DNA of 39,912 nt from Actinomycetota bacterium (GCA_005888365.1 VAWZ01000085.1:1-39912); one strand, 5' to 3'; shown: positions 7,486 to 17,628, numbered from the stretch's first letter. The notes: generated from the letters alone by a model not told the origin. Made by a program: numbers and translations.

Positions 7486-10400
7486 TTACGGTCGCAGCAC
7501 CGCGCGGCGCGGACCGGCGAGGAAACCGGCCTCCACGAGCAGCCCGAGGACGTCCGTCTCGACGACCGGATCGCCGTCGAAGCGCTCGACCGCGAGCCGC
7601 TTCGCACCGCCTGCGCGGACGTGTGCAACGAGAGCAGTGAGCGCCGTGCGGAGCCACCCGGGCTCGGGGTCGCGGAGCGGGACGAGCGATCTGCCTCCGC
7701 GCTCGACATAGAGCGCGGCCTCGCCGTCGAGGAGGGACCCACGCCCCAGAGACCCGCGCCGCGCGAGCCCCGGCGCGCCGCGGCCAGGGAAGCGCGGCCC
7801 CGTACGGTTGAGCCGGGTCGGCCGCGGCGAGAACGAGCGCCTCCGGCGCCTCGTCCTCTCGACGCAACGCTCGTAGCTCTCGTAGCCGTTCGACTGCACC
7901 CGGTGGCGCGAACTGCGCGCCCCCGAGCCCCTCGACGAAGTAGCCGCGGCGGCAGACGCCGAGCGTCTCGAGCGCTCGCAGCTCACCGTACACCGCTCCG
8001 TAGCCGCCCCGGATCCCCTCCCCGCGAACTCCGTCCCGAGTGACGATTCCATGGCGCTCCAGCAGGAGCTCCGCGAGAGCGCGGCGGTCCGGCGCGACCG
8101 GGAAGAGCGGCGCGACGAGCGACCAGCGGCCCTGCGTCGGCGAGGGGACAGTGGCGCGGGTGCGCGAGAAGCGGCGCGCTCTTCGCTCCGGCCGACGCGC
8201 CTCGTACCGGCGGTTCGCGCGCAGCGGCGCCCAGGAGTCGTTCGTCAGCTCCCCGGCCCAGACGAGATCCCAGAGCGCCGCCAGTGCGACGGTCGGCTCG
8301 AGCTCGGTCCCCTCGATGAGCTCGCTCCAGAAGACCGCCCCGGCTCGGGCGAGAACCGAACGAATGCGTGCATGCTCGTCCTGCTCTGGCGCCGGCTCCG
8401 CCGAGGGCTGCCCGAGCAGAGGCGCATCCTCGCGGAAGAAAATGGCGACCCGGTCGAGCCCCGCACCGACCCAGACGACCTCCCCGGACGCGCACAGCGA
8501 GTCGAGGTCGGCCGGGCGATAGCTCGAGACGCGGCGCGGAAGCACATCGCTCTCCCAGAGGGGGACGGACAACGACAGCGCCTGCAGAGGGACGAGCGCC
8601 TCGCGGAGCGACTGCCTGCGTCCGATCCCGTGCCAGGAGGGCAGGAAGCGCCCGAGCGCGGCCTGCGCCGCGGGCTCGACCTCCCGCCGCAGCACCGCGA
8701 GGGTCGCACGGCGGATGCGCCGCAGCACGTCGGGGTCGCACCACTCCCGCTCGCTGCCCGCCGGCCGCAGCTCGCCGCGGACGAGCCGGTCCTCGTGCTC
8801 GAGTGTCTCGAGGACGGGCTCGACGGTCCCGCGTTCGAGCGCGAACCGAGCCGCGACCTCGGCGCTCGTGAAGGGGCCGTGCGTCTTGGCGTAGCGGAGG
8901 AGTACCGCCCGCAGCGGCTCCGGTGCCGGGTCGAGGAATGCGTCCGGGATTCCGCCTGGTGTCACGACGCCGAAGGCGTCCCGGTAGAGCCCGGAGTCCT
9001 CGACCGCAAGCAAGACCTCCTCTCCGCCCAAGCGGACGCGAATCGCCCGCCGTTCGCGCAGAAGCGTCTCGGTGAACCCGGCGTCGGCCTCCTCTCCGCC
9101 CAGGTGACCTCCGCGCCGGAGCAGGTCGTGCAGTTCGTCCGCGTTCCTGGGCGTCGGGCGAAGCGACCCCTCGACCTGCTCGATCGCACCCGGATCGAGC
9201 AGCTCCCGCAGCTCCTCGATCCCCATCAGCTCGCGCAGGAGCTCCCGGTCGAGCGAGAGCGCCTGTGCACGTCGCTCTGCCGGCGGCGTGTCGTCCTCGT
9301 ACATGTAGGTGGCGATGTACTCGAAGAGAAGCGAGGAAGCGAAGGGCGAGGCGGATGCGGTCTCGACCTCGACGACGTCGAGCTGCCTGGTCGCGATCCC
9401 ACGCAGGATCCCGCGGAGCGCGGGTAGGTCGAACACGTCCTGCAGGCACTCGCGATAGGTCTCGAGCACGATCGGGAACTGCGGGTAGCGGCGGGCGACC
9501 TGCAGGAGACTCTGGGCCTTCAGGCGTTGCTGCCACAGCGGCGTGCGCTGGCCCGGTCTTCGCCGCGGGATCAGCAGCGCTCGAGCCGCGTTCTCGCGGA
9601 AGCGGGCGCCGAAGAGGGCCGTCTGGGCGAGCTCCTGCAGCACGAGATCCTCGATCTCGTCCGGAGCGAGGGCGAGGTCCGCGACGGCAGGCGGGGAGTC
9701 CGCGTCCGGGAAATGGAGGGCGATCCCGTCGTCCGACCAGAGCGACTGCGCGTCGAGCTCGAGCGTCTCGCGCAGCCGCACGCCGAGGGCCATCGCCCAT
9801 GGCGCGTGTACCCGGCCTCCGAACGGCGTCAGGATGCAGACTCGCCAGTCGCCGATCTCGTCGCGGAAGCGCTCGACGACGATCGAGCGGTCGGAGGGGA
9901 GGACGCCCGTCGCGGCCTCCTGCTCCCGCAGCAGCGTCACGAGGTTCCGGGCCGCGCGTTCGTCCAGGTTGTAGTCCTGCTCGAGCACCGTCGTCGCCCG
10001 GTCGTCGGCAAGAGCTGCCAGCTCGCGTGTGGCTCGGCCGATCCGCTCGCCGAGCTCCGCGGGCCGACCCACGCCCTCGCCCTTCCAGAACGGCGCCACA
10101 GCCGGCACACCGGGCGCGGGCGAGACGAGCACGCGGTCCCGCGTGATCTGCTCGATCCGCCAGGTCGACGCCCCGAGCACGAAGGTCTGGCCCTCCCGCG
10201 CCTCGTAGACCATCTCCTCGTCGAGCTCGCCGACCCTCCCCCCGCCGTCGACGAGATGGACCCCGAAGAGACCGCGGTCGGGGATGGTGCCCGCGTTCGT
10301 CACCGCGAGCATCCTCGCCCCGGTCCGGCCTCGCACGACGCCTTTCGTCCGATCCCACACGATCCGCGGACGGAGCTCGCCGAACTCGTCTGACGGGTAG

Positions 10401-11788
10401 CGCCCGGCGAGCATGTCGAGAACGTTTTCGAGGCCGGCCCGAGTCAGGTCGGCGAACGGGTAGGCGGCGCAAACGAGCTCGTGCAGCTCCCCGACAGGGA
10501 CCTCCTCGTCCGCGCAGATTCCGACGACCTGCTGGGCGAGGACGTCGATCGGATTCCGTGGAATCCGCGTCTCCTCGATCGCGCCCTCACGCATCGCCCG
10601 CGCCACGACGGCCGACTCGAGCAGGTCGGCTCGATACTTGGGGAAGATCCGGCCCTTCGAGACCGAGTCGAGCGTGTGACCCGAGCGCCCGATTCGCTGC
10701 AGCCCGCGGGCGACCGACTTCGGACTCTCGACCTGTATCACGAGATCGACCGCGCCCATGTCGATCCCGAGCTCGAGCGACGAGGTCGCGATCAGGCAGG
10801 GAATTTTCCCCGCTTTGAGCAGCTCCTCGACCAGCACGCGCTGCTCCCGTGCGAGCGATCCGTGGTGGGCGCGCGCGATCTCCTCGTCGGCCAATTCGTT
10901 CAGGCGTATCGCGAGCCGTTCCGCGAGCCGCCTGTTGTTGACGAAGACGATGGTCGAGCGGTGCGCTCGAACGAGCTCGAGGATCGCCGGATAGATCGAG
11001 GGCCAGATCGAGCGGGATGTCGGGCCGGTCCCGGTCGTGCCGCCGCTCCCGTCCACGATTGGGGCCTCGTCCGGCGAGGTGACCGTGGCGTCGAGCTCGC
11101 GCATGTCTTCGAGCGGAACGACGACCTCCAGATCGAGCTCCTTCTGCGTACCAGCGTCGACGAGCTCGATCTCTCGGCCTGTTCCCACGACGAAGCGACC
11201 GATCTCGGCGAGCGGTCGCTGGGTCGCGGAGAGGCCGATCCGCTGGAACGGTTTCTCGACCAGGCGCTCGAGGCGCTCGAGGCTGAGCGCGAGGTGCGCG
11301 CCGCGCTTCGTCCCGGCGACCGCGTGCACCTCGTCCACGATCACCGTCTCGACCGAACGCAGCGTCTCACGCGCCTGTGACGTGAGCAGGAGGAAGAGCG
11401 ACTCGGGGGTCGTGATGAGGATGTCTGGCGGCGTCTTCAGCATCCGCCGGCGCTCGTCGGCGGGTGTGTCTCCGGTGCGCACCGCCACGGAGAGCTTCGA
11501 GCCGATTCCGGCGAGCGGGCTCCGCAGGTTGCGCTCGACGTCGTAGTTGAGCGCCTTGAGCGGCGAGACGTAGAGCAGGCGGAGCCCGTCGCCCGCGGAG
11601 CGGTCGAGGCGGTCGATGCCGATGAGGAAGGCGGCGAGGGTCTTCCCCGATCCCGTCGGCGCCTGGATCAGGACATGTTTGCCGCTCGCGATCGCCGGCC
11701 ATCCGAGAGCCTGCGCGGGAGTCGGAGCGCTGAACGCGCGCTCGAACCACTCCCTCGTCCGCGGCGAGAAGACGTCGAGCGGAACCAC
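7486..11788 (-). CDS. lhr: Lhr-family superfamily-2 helicase, frameshifted near its C-terminus
   Basis: A long Lhr helicase (about 1430 codons). Lhr proteins are ATP-driven 3'-to-5' DNA/RNA unwinding enzymes tied to DNA repair. Visible motifs are Walker A APTGSGKT (about 43-50), DEVH, the GLSAT motif, and motif VI with QRIGRSGH, followed by the winged-helix and long C-terminal region typical of actinobacterial Lhr. The main frame runs to SGAWV and then turns Arg-rich. The expected continuation LLDGEAALYVERGGRS lies in another frame and ends in TAA at 7486. The shift falls at about 7732-7741 (one base extra or two missing). GTG at 11786-11788 is the likely start. The gene diverges from the GMC oxidoreductase with a gap of about 35 bp. 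Confidence 0.9.
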
Positions 11789-11811
11789 GTAACGGAGGGT
11801 ACCGCCCGTCT

Positions 11812-11817
11812 TATGCT
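11812..11817 (+). promoter_or_regulatory. leaderless -10 box of the GMC oxidoreductase
   Basis: TATGCT ends 6 nt before the GTG at 11824, with no Shine-Dalgarno. It lies in the ~35-bp divergent gap shared with lhr. Confidence 0.55.
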
Positions 11818-11823
11818 CCGCCC

Positions 11824-13242
11824 GTGCGCTACGACGTCGTCGTCGTGGGCGGAGGCACTGCAGGGTGCGTGCTCGCCGCACGCCTCTCCGAGAACCCGGA
11901 TGGACAGGTTTGCCTCCTCGAAGCCGGCCCGGACTACGGCCCGCTCGCGGAGGGTGGTTGGCCTGACGAGATCCTCGACGCGCGGTCGCTGCCGTCCACG
12001 AACCTCTGGGAAGCGGGCGGCGAGGACGAGCGCTCGCTGGGCGGTCGTCTCGTCGGAGGGTCGTCAGCCGTCAACGCGTGTGCGGTTCTCGAGGGCTCGC
12101 GGGCCGACTACGACGAGTGGGGCGAAGAGTGGAGGCACGAGCGATTCGGCCCCTTCCTCGATCTCGCCAGGACCGAGCTCCGGACCGCGCGCGCCAACAC
12201 GGACGAGCCGGGACCCTTCCATCGCGCGTTCGTCGAGGCTGCCATGGCGGCAGGGTTCCCGCTCCTCGACCACCCGAACGACCCGCTGCAGCCGGTGGGT
12301 GTCGCCCCCTATCCGGCGAACGTGGTCGGGGGGAAGCGCTGGAACGCGGCGCTCGCTTACCTCGACCCGGCCCGGACGAGATCGAATCTCGTCGTCGAGG
12401 GAGAGACGCTCGTCGATCGAATAGTCATCGAGAGAGGGCGTGCCTCGAGCGTCGTCACAGCAGATGGCCGCGGCTTCGATGCGGGCACCGTGATCCTCGC
12501 CGCGGGTGCGTACTTCTCCCCATCGATCCTCGTGCGGAGCGGGATCGGCCCGAAGTCGGAGCTCGCCCAGCTCGACATTCCGGTCGCAGCCGCGTTGCCC
12601 GTTGGAGACCGGCTGCTCGACCACTACGGGACCGATGTCTGCTGGAAGCCGTCCATCCGTCTGGACTCGGAAACAGCAGCGCACGAGCGGGAGCACGCGC
12701 TCTTCCAGCCGCACGTGGTACTCAAGGCTGCAAGCAGCCGTTGCGAGCCGGGAAGCTGGGACCTGCACATGCTGACCTGGCTTGGCAACGCCGAATCGAC
12801 CGGACGCTACGAGGCTTACGCCCTCGTCTTTCACATGAAGCCGCTCTCGACCGGAACCGTGCGCGTGCGCTCGACCGATCCGCGGGAAGCGCCCGTCGTC
12901 GAGCGAGGCTACCTCTCGCGCGACGAGGATCTAACGACGCTTCTCGATGGGATCGACGTCGCGCGCCGGCTCGCGGCGACGGCCCCGCTGCGCGAGCTCC
13001 TCGCGGAGGAGATCCACCCTGGCCAGACGGACCCGGAGCGTTACGTGCGGGAGACCGTGCGCAACTACTTCCACCCCGTTGGGACGTGCGCGCTGGGCGA
13101 GGTGGTCGACAGCGACTGCCGCGTGTTCGGAATCGAGGGGCTCGTCGTCGCCGACGCCTCGATCATGCCGACGATCCCGCGTGCGAACACGAACCTGACG
13201 ACTGCAGCGATCGCCGAGCGTGTGGCGGCAGGTTTCGACTAA
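11824..13242 (+). CDS. GMC-family FAD-dependent oxidoreductase
   Basis: A 472-residue glucose-methanol-choline oxidoreductase, which oxidises an alcohol using FAD. The N-terminal dinucleotide-binding loop VVVVGGGTAG (about 5-14) and the GMC stretch GGSSAVNACAVLEGSRADY are present. So is the C-terminal catalytic block FHPVGTCALG (His417) and RANTNLTTAAIAER (Asn at about 457). This resembles choline or alcohol dehydrogenases but is about 60 residues shorter than usual, so the substrate is not predicted. The start is GTG at 11824, just behind a TATGCT box. No signal peptide is seen. It is followed 122 bp later by an independent promoter and the HhH-GPD gene. Confidence 0.92.
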   Translation: MRYDVVVVGGGTAGCVLAARLSENPDGQVCLLEAGPDYGPLAEGGWPDEILDARSLPSTNLWEAGGEDERSLGGRLVGGSSAVNACAVLEGSRADYDEWGEEWRHERFGPFLDLARTELRTARANTDEPGPFHRAFVEAAMAAGFPLLDHPNDPLQPVGVAPYPANVVGGKRWNAALAYLDPARTRSNLVVEGETLVDRIVIERGRASSVVTADGRGFDAGTVILAAGAYFSPSILVRSGIGPKSELAQLDIPVAAALPVGDRLLDHYGTDVCWKPSIRLDSETAAHEREHALFQPHVVLKAASSRCEPGSWDLHMLTWLGNAESTGRYEAYALVFHMKPLSTGTVRVRSTDPREAPVVERGYLSRDEDLTTLLDGIDVARRLAATAPLRELLAEEIHPGQTDPERYVRETVRNYFHPVGTCALGEVVDSDCRVFGIEGLVVADASIMPTIPRANTNLTTAAIAERVAAGFD

Positions 13243-13351
13243 AGGCGAGGCTTCTTGGGTCACGTCCCGGAGCCGGTTCGCTATGCCGGCCGTGCCGTCG
13301 CCGCCGGTGGATTGGCGCCGTCTCAAAGGGGGACGACGAATGGACGTGGAG

Positions 13352-13357
13352 TAGCAT
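13352..13357 (+). promoter_or_regulatory. leaderless -10 box of the HhH-GPD gene
   Basis: TAGCAT, 7 nt before the ATG at 13365, with no Shine-Dalgarno. Confidence 0.55.
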
Positions 13358-13364
13358 CACCCGC

Positions 13365-13928
13365 ATGTCTACGACCAAGCCGGCCGCACTCCACTTCACC
13401 GGCGACGCCGAGGCGGACGCGCTCATTGCGACCGACCCGCTCGCACTCCTCATCGGCTTCGCGCTCGACCAGCAGGTCTCCGTGCAGAGCGCGTTCTCCG
13501 GCCCGCTGAAGATCAAGCAGCGGCTCGGAACGCTCGACGCCGGGGCGATCGCCGCGACCGACCCCGCCCGCCTGGACGAGGTCTTCCGGGCGCGCCCGGC
13601 CGTCCACCGCTTCCCCGGCAACATGGCCCGCCGCACCCAGGAGCTCTGTGCCTTCGTCACGGAGCGCTACGACGGGCGCGCCGAGCGGCTGTGGACGGAG
13701 GCCAGCGACTCGGACGATCTCCGCCAGCGGATCGAGGAGCTCCCGGGCTTCGGAGAGATGAAGGTGAAGGCGCTCGGCTCCGTGCTCGCGAAGCGCTTCG
13801 GCGTCTCGGTCGCCGAAGAGCTCGTACCGGGACACCCGACGCTCGGCGACGTCGACTCCGCCGAAGCGCTTGCCGAGTACCAGGCGCAGAAGCGCGCGTA
13901 CAAGGCTTCTCTCCGGAGTCAGGTCTGA
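13365..13928 (+). CDS. HhH-GPD family base-excision-type protein
   Basis: A 187-residue protein matching the actinobacterial HhH-GPD group, relatives of 3-methyladenine/endonuclease III glycosylases. The N-terminal part contains LIGFALDQQVSVQSAF, the usual opening of the fold. The DNA-binding helix-hairpin-helix is LPGFGEMKVKAL, near residues 126-137. I cannot identify the catalytic Asp with certainty, and family members are annotated without a proven substrate. The ATG start is supported by TAGCAT 7 nt upstream. Its TGA overlaps the apparent start of the phospholipase-D-like gene, so the two form an operon that may serve nucleic-acid repair. Confidence 0.85.
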   Translation: MSTTKPAALHFTGDAEADALIATDPLALLIGFALDQQVSVQSAFSGPLKIKQRLGTLDAGAIAATDPARLDEVFRARPAVHRFPGNMARRTQELCAFVTERYDGRAERLWTEASDSDDLRQRIEELPGFGEMKVKALGSVLAKRFGVSVAEELVPGHPTLGDVDSAEALAEYQAQKRAYKASLRSQV

Positions 13929-14995
13929 GCGACCTCACGCCGCCGCCCGCGGAGATCGAGCTCACGACGCTCACGGACGGCGGGCAGCGGCCAGCTGACG
14001 TCGCCCGTCGCATCGCCGGCTTTCTCGCGCGGGCGACCCGCTCCCTCGATATCGCCCTCTACGACGTCCGCTTCGAGACCGACGCGGGCAGCCTCGTGCT
14101 CGCCTCGCTGCTGGCCGCCGTGCAGCGCGGCGTCGCCGTCCGGCTCGTCTACAACGTCGCCCATCCCGGTCCGATCCCGGTCCCGCCGCCGCCGGCGACG
14201 GTCCCCGAGGCGATCGAGGCGCTTCCCGTGCCCACGCGAGGCGTGGCCGGCGTGCCCGACCTGATGCACCACAAGATCGTCGTGCGCGACGGCGAGTCGG
14301 TCTGGACCGGGTCGACCAACTGGACGGACGACTCCTGGTCCCGGCAGGAGAACGTCATCGTCACCGTCGCCTCGCAGCCGATCGCGTACGCGTACAAGCT
14401 CGCGTTCGAGCAGCTCTGGACGAGCGGCGAGGTCGAGCACTCGGGGAACGTCGACCCCCGGCCCGAGCAGGTCGACGGAGCCCAGGTGCGCGCCTGGTTC
14501 TGCCCCGAGCACGGAGAGGCGCTCGCCCATCGCGTCGCAAAGGCGATCGGGAAGGCCGGCGAGCGCGTCCGCATCGCCTCGCCGGTGCTCTCGTCCGGGC
14601 CGATCCTCGCGACCCTGGTCGAGGCGCTGAACGAGAAGCGCTCCTCGATCGCGGGCGTGATCGACGACACGCAGGTCGACGAGGTCTTCTCACAGTGGCA
14701 GACGAACGGCGTCAGCGCCTGGAAGATCCCGCTCCTGCGCAGGGTGCTCGAGGAGGGCGAGTTCAGCGGGAAGGTCTCGACGCAGTGGACGCCGAGCTCG
14801 TTGCACGACTTCATGCACGCGAAGGTCGTCGTCGCGGACGACACCTCGTTCGCAGGCAGCTTCAACTTCTCCCGCTCCGGCGAGCGGAACGCCGAGAACG
14901 TACTGGAGATCCGCGACCGAGCGGTGGCGGACCGCCTCGCCGCCTACGTCGACGAGATACGCGACCGCTATCCGAAGGCGACGCCGCCCGGATAG
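13925..14995 (+). CDS. phospholipase-D-like protein with two HKD motifs
   Basis: About 356 residues with two HxKxxxxD motifs: His115/Lys117/Asp122 (HHKIVVRD) and His298/Lys300/Asp305 (HAKVVVAD). Each is followed by the usual GS-x-N stretch (TGSTNWT, AGSFNFS). The PLD superfamily contains lipases, nucleases and phosphodiesterases acting through a phosphohistidine intermediate; the absence of a signal peptide and the coupling to a repair-type gene make a nuclease plausible. No ATG, GTG or TTG precedes the coding stretch. The best start is CTG at 13925, overlapping the upstream stop as CTGA with GGAG 6 nt before it. Confidence 0.88.
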   Translation: MSDLTPPPAEIELTTLTDGGQRPADVARRIAGFLARATRSLDIALYDVRFETDAGSLVLASLLAAVQRGVAVRLVYNVAHPGPIPVPPPPATVPEAIEALPVPTRGVAGVPDLMHHKIVVRDGESVWTGSTNWTDDSWSRQENVIVTVASQPIAYAYKLAFEQLWTSGEVEHSGNVDPRPEQVDGAQVRAWFCPEHGEALAHRVAKAIGKAGERVRIASPVLSSGPILATLVEALNEKRSSIAGVIDDTQVDEVFSQWQTNGVSAWKIPLLRRVLEEGEFSGKVSTQWTPSSLHDFMHAKVVVADDTSFAGSFNFSRSGERNAENVLEIRDRAVADRLAAYVDEIRDRYPKATPPG

Positions 14996-15011
14996 TCGGC
15001 AGCCGGCTCCG

Positions 15012-15305
15012 CTAGCCGATCCTGTCGATGATCCCGCGGAAGTCGTTCGCGCTGAAGGCACGCATCGTCGTCGTGCGGACGCTGCCCTGCGACGAGAGCG
15101 CGAGCGCGAAGGCGGTCGCCGACTCGTCGTCCGGCATCGTGGAGATGCCGACCACGTCGTAGGGGCCGATCGTCCAGTAGGTCGCGTCGAGGCTCCCGCC
15201 GAACTTGGCCGCGACAGCTTGTGCGGCTTCGGCACGGTCGAGCGTGTCCTTGTACGACGCGACGCCCTTGTCCGTCCAGTTGATGAGGCTGATGTACGTG
15301 GGCAC
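15012..15305 (-). CDS. GYD-domain protein
   Basis: A 97-residue ferredoxin-like alpha/beta protein of the GYD family: TYISLINWTDKG at the start, then a helix with DRAEAAQAVAAKFGG, then YWTIGPYDVVGISTMPDDESA, and a C-terminal TMRAFSANDFRGII. The family's biochemical role is unknown. GTG at 15303-15305 is the start because AAGGAG lies 5 nt upstream. The open frame extends 11 codons further but without a ribosome site. It is convergent with the phospholipase-D-like gene and divergent from the DUF1996 gene, with a 169-bp gap holding both promoters. Confidence 0.88.
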   Translation of the reverse strand: MPTYISLINWTDKGVASYKDTLDRAEAAQAVAAKFGGSLDATYWTIGPYDVVGISTMPDDESATAFALALSSQGSVRTTTMRAFSANDFRGIIDRIG

Positions 15306-15474
15306 GAGGGCTCCTTTCGATCGACTCTCGCGATTCAACTCCCTTGGCGCAGAGGTGGCAAGGTGCGATTCGAACCGAATGCTTACGGCGGGCGCACAGA
15401 TCGCTCAACGAATGCATACGCCTCAGTGTCTGACTTGGCGCGGAGTCTCTTCTTCGCACGGGAGGTAGGAGAAG

Positions 15475-16311
15475 GTGAGAACAGCGCTCTTCTTCCTGGC
15501 CGCGGCGGCTGTCGTGGTCGCTGCGCCACTGCTCGGCCCCGCGGCCTACGCGGGCAAGCCGGCGATGCCGGTCACGCGGGCCGATCTGCGCGGAGTCAAC
15601 TTCGTCGAGAACTGTCGCTTCACCCACCGAGCGCCGGACGATCCCATCGTGTTCCCGGGCCAGCCGGGCGCCTCGCACGACCACAGCTTCGTCGCCAACG
15701 CGACGACGGACGCGTTCTCGACCTTCGGATCGCTGCGCGCAGGCGCGACGACCTGCCGCCGGGCAGCGGACACGGCCGCCTACTGGATGCCGACGCTCCT
15801 CCAGGGAACGAACCCGGTCCTGCCGACGTACCGCCGCGGGACGCTCGCACCGGTGCACACGTTCCCGAACGGCCTCGAGATGATCGCCGGCGACTCGAAG
15901 GCGATGGAGGCGCAGGACCTGCGGATCACGTACTGGAACTGCGGGGTGCTCGCGGGAGTGCCGCCGTCGAGCACGGTCCCAACCTGTCCGAACGTGCACG
16001 GTTCCTTCCTGCGGCTGCACGTTCGCTTCCCGGATTGCTGGGATGGGCAGAACCTCGACAGCGCCGACCACAAGAGCCATATGGCATACGCGCTGCGGGG
16101 TGAGTGCCCGTCGACGCATCCGGTAGCGGTGCCCGCAATCGAGCTCATCTACCGCTATCCGACGCTGGGCGGCTCCGAGTTCTCGCTCTCCTCGATGGGC
16201 CAGTTCAGCGCGCACGCGGACTTCTTCAACGCCTGGAACCCCGGGCAGCTGAAGCGGCTCGTCAATGGGTGCCTGAACGCACTCGTGCACTGCGGGCAGG
16301 CCAATCCCTAG
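15475..16311 (+). CDS. secreted DUF1996-domain protein
   Basis: A 278-residue protein with a Sec signal peptide (VRTALFFLAAAAVVVAAPLL, cleavage probably after AYA near residue 25). The DUF1996 pattern is clear: a short Cys-containing strand (NFVENCRFTH), the motif FPGQPGASHDHSF, FSTFGSLRAG and several later Cys and His residues that could bind metal or form disulfides. The family is found in fungi and actinobacteria and has no settled function. GTG at 15475 is preceded by GGAGGTAGGAG, the best Shine-Dalgarno in this part of the window. A strong hairpin follows the stop. It is expected to act outside the cell. Confidence 0.88.
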   Translation: MRTALFFLAAAAVVVAAPLLGPAAYAGKPAMPVTRADLRGVNFVENCRFTHRAPDDPIVFPGQPGASHDHSFVANATTDAFSTFGSLRAGATTCRRAADTAAYWMPTLLQGTNPVLPTYRRGTLAPVHTFPNGLEMIAGDSKAMEAQDLRITYWNCGVLAGVPPSSTVPTCPNVHGSFLRLHVRFPDCWDGQNLDSADHKSHMAYALRGECPSTHPVAVPAIELIYRYPTLGGSEFSLSSMGQFSAHADFFNAWNPGQLKRLVNGCLNALVHCGQANP

Positions 16312-16315
16312 TCAG

Positions 16316-16342
16316 CGTGGGGGAACCCAGGGTTCCCCCACG
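16316..16342. terminator. strong hairpin between convergent genes
   Basis: A perfect 12-bp stem, CGTGGGGGAACC with GGTTCCCCCACG, around a 3-nt loop, 5 bp after the DUF1996 stop and about 100 bp from the end of the opposing acyl-CoA dehydrogenase. No T-tract follows, as is common in GC-rich actinobacteria. A bidirectional terminator is likely. Confidence 0.7.
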
Positions 16343-16440
16343 AGCCTCTTCCTTCTGGCTCGCGCAGAGCACCGACCACACCTGACCTGCGGCGAATGAA
16401 TCGCCCTTCGGTCCTCGAGCCAGCTGCATTGGATAACGCT

Positions 16441-17622
16441 CTATGCGACGCCCGAAAGCAGGAACGCGCGTGACTCCTGGAGCATCTCGCGCGCGATGAC
16501 CAGCCGCTGGATCTCGTTCGTGCCCTCGTAGATCTGTGTGATCTTCGCGTCCCGCATCATGCGCTCGACGGGGTACTCCTTGATGTAGCCGTAGCCGCCG
16601 AGGATCTGCACGGCCTCTGTCGTGACCCACATTGCAGCGTCTGTACAGGCCAGTTTCGCCATCGCCGAAGCCTTCGTCAGCTCGGCTTCGGGCGCGCCCT
16701 CGTCGACCATTCGCCCGAACCGGTAGAGCAGGCCGCGGGCGGCCTCGCAGCGCGTCTCCATGTCTGCGAGCTTGGCCGCGACAAGCTCGTGCTCCGCGAT
16801 CGGCTTCCCCATCGTCTCGCGTGTGCGCGCGTACTCGAGGGCGTAGTCCGTAGCGCCCTGGGCGATGCCTAGCCCCTGCGCCGCGACTCCCGGGCGCGAG
16901 CGATCGAGGACGCGCATCGCGATCCTGAAGCCCTCGCCCTCATCGCCGAGGAGATTCTCCGCGGGCACGCGACAGCTCTCGAAGAGGAGCTCACCCGTCG
17001 TCGAGCCGGCGATCCCCATCTTCGGCTCGAGCCGCGCCACCTCGAAGCCCGGCGTATCCGACTCGACGACGAAGGCGGAGATGCCCGAGTGGCCAGCCGC
17101 GGGATCGGTTTTCGCGAAAACGGTGTAGAGGCTGGCGACGGCCGCATTCGTGATAAAGCGCTTCGAGCCGTCGAGCACGTAGTCGTCGCCCTCCCGCCGC
17201 GCGAGCGTGCGCATCGCCGCCGAGTCCGAGCCCGAGCCCGCCTCGGTCAAGGCATACGCGCAGAGCCACTCGCCGGAGGCCAGCCGCGGCAAGTAGCGCT
17301 CCTTCTGCTCGTCGCTTCCCGCGAGCTTCAGCGCGAGCGAGCCGAGCTCCTGCACTGCGAGGACGAGCCCACTCGTCGCGCACACCTTCGAGACCTCCTC
17401 GACGGCGACGAGCGACACGAGCGTGCCCGTTCCGGTCCCTCCCCATTGCTCGTCGAAGAAGAGCCCGAAGAGCCCGTGCTCGCGGAAGAGCTCGACGACG
17501 TCCCAGGGAAACGCGTGCGAGGCGTCGATCTCGGCGGCACGGGGCGCGATGCGCTCGCGCGCGAGCGTGCGGACGAGCTCACGAATCTCGAGCTGCTCCT
17601 CGGAAAGCGGCTCCCAAGGCAC
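16441..17622 (-). CDS. acyl-CoA dehydrogenase
   Basis: A 393-residue flavoenzyme that introduces an alpha-beta double bond into an acyl-CoA and passes electrons to electron-transfer flavoprotein. The N-terminal helices, the FAD contact region (CAYALTEAGSGSD, then GSKRFITNA) and the C-terminal QIYEGTNEIQRL are all present, with the catalytic base at about Glu366. The Glu position is that of short-chain/general ACADs rather than long-chain or isovaleryl types; the precise chain length is not predicted. GTG at 17620-17622 is chosen because TACACT lies 6 nt upstream; the frame remains open for 15 more codons. The gene appears monocistronic. Confidence 0.93.
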   Translation of the reverse strand: MPWEPLSEEQLEIRELVRTLARERIAPRAAEIDASHAFPWDVVELFREHGLFGLFFDEQWGGTGTGTLVSLVAVEEVSKVCATSGLVLAVQELGSLALKLAGSDEQKERYLPRLASGEWLCAYALTEAGSGSDSAAMRTLARREGDDYVLDGSKRFITNAAVASLYTVFAKTDPAAGHSGISAFVVESDTPGFEVARLEPKMGIAGSTTGELLFESCRVPAENLLGDEGEGFRIAMRVLDRSRPGVAAQGLGIAQGATDYALEYARTRETMGKPIAEHELVAAKLADMETRCEAARGLLYRFGRMVDEGAPEAELTKASAMAKLACTDAAMWVTTEAVQILGGYGYIKEYPVERMMRDAKITQIYEGTNEIQRLVIAREMLQESRAFLLSGVA

Positions 17623-17628
17623 GCGCGG

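Noticed and set aside
8051-10393. Long plus-strand ORFs antisense to lhr
   Set aside because: Composition follows the complement of the helicase codons. No start signals or recognisable motifs.
7983-10472. 829-residue ORF on the minus strand inside lhr
   Set aside because: Arg/Ala/Gly/Pro-rich composition with no domain. It is a shadow of the helicase frame, which has all expected motifs.
10554-10570. Palindrome GGATTCC-GT-GGAATCC resembling the 60-bp repeat core
   Set aside because: Lies inside the lhr coding sequence and lacks the flanking conserved bases of the repeat.
12078-13364. Upstream extension of the HhH-GPD ORF
   Set aside because: This part is the shadow of the GMC oxidoreductase. 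The real start is the ATG at 13365 behind a TAGCAT box.
15365-15385. TTCGAA-containing stretch resembling a tRNA T-arm
   Set aside because: The flanking bases cannot form the T-stem, and no acceptor or anticodon arms can be folded on either strand.
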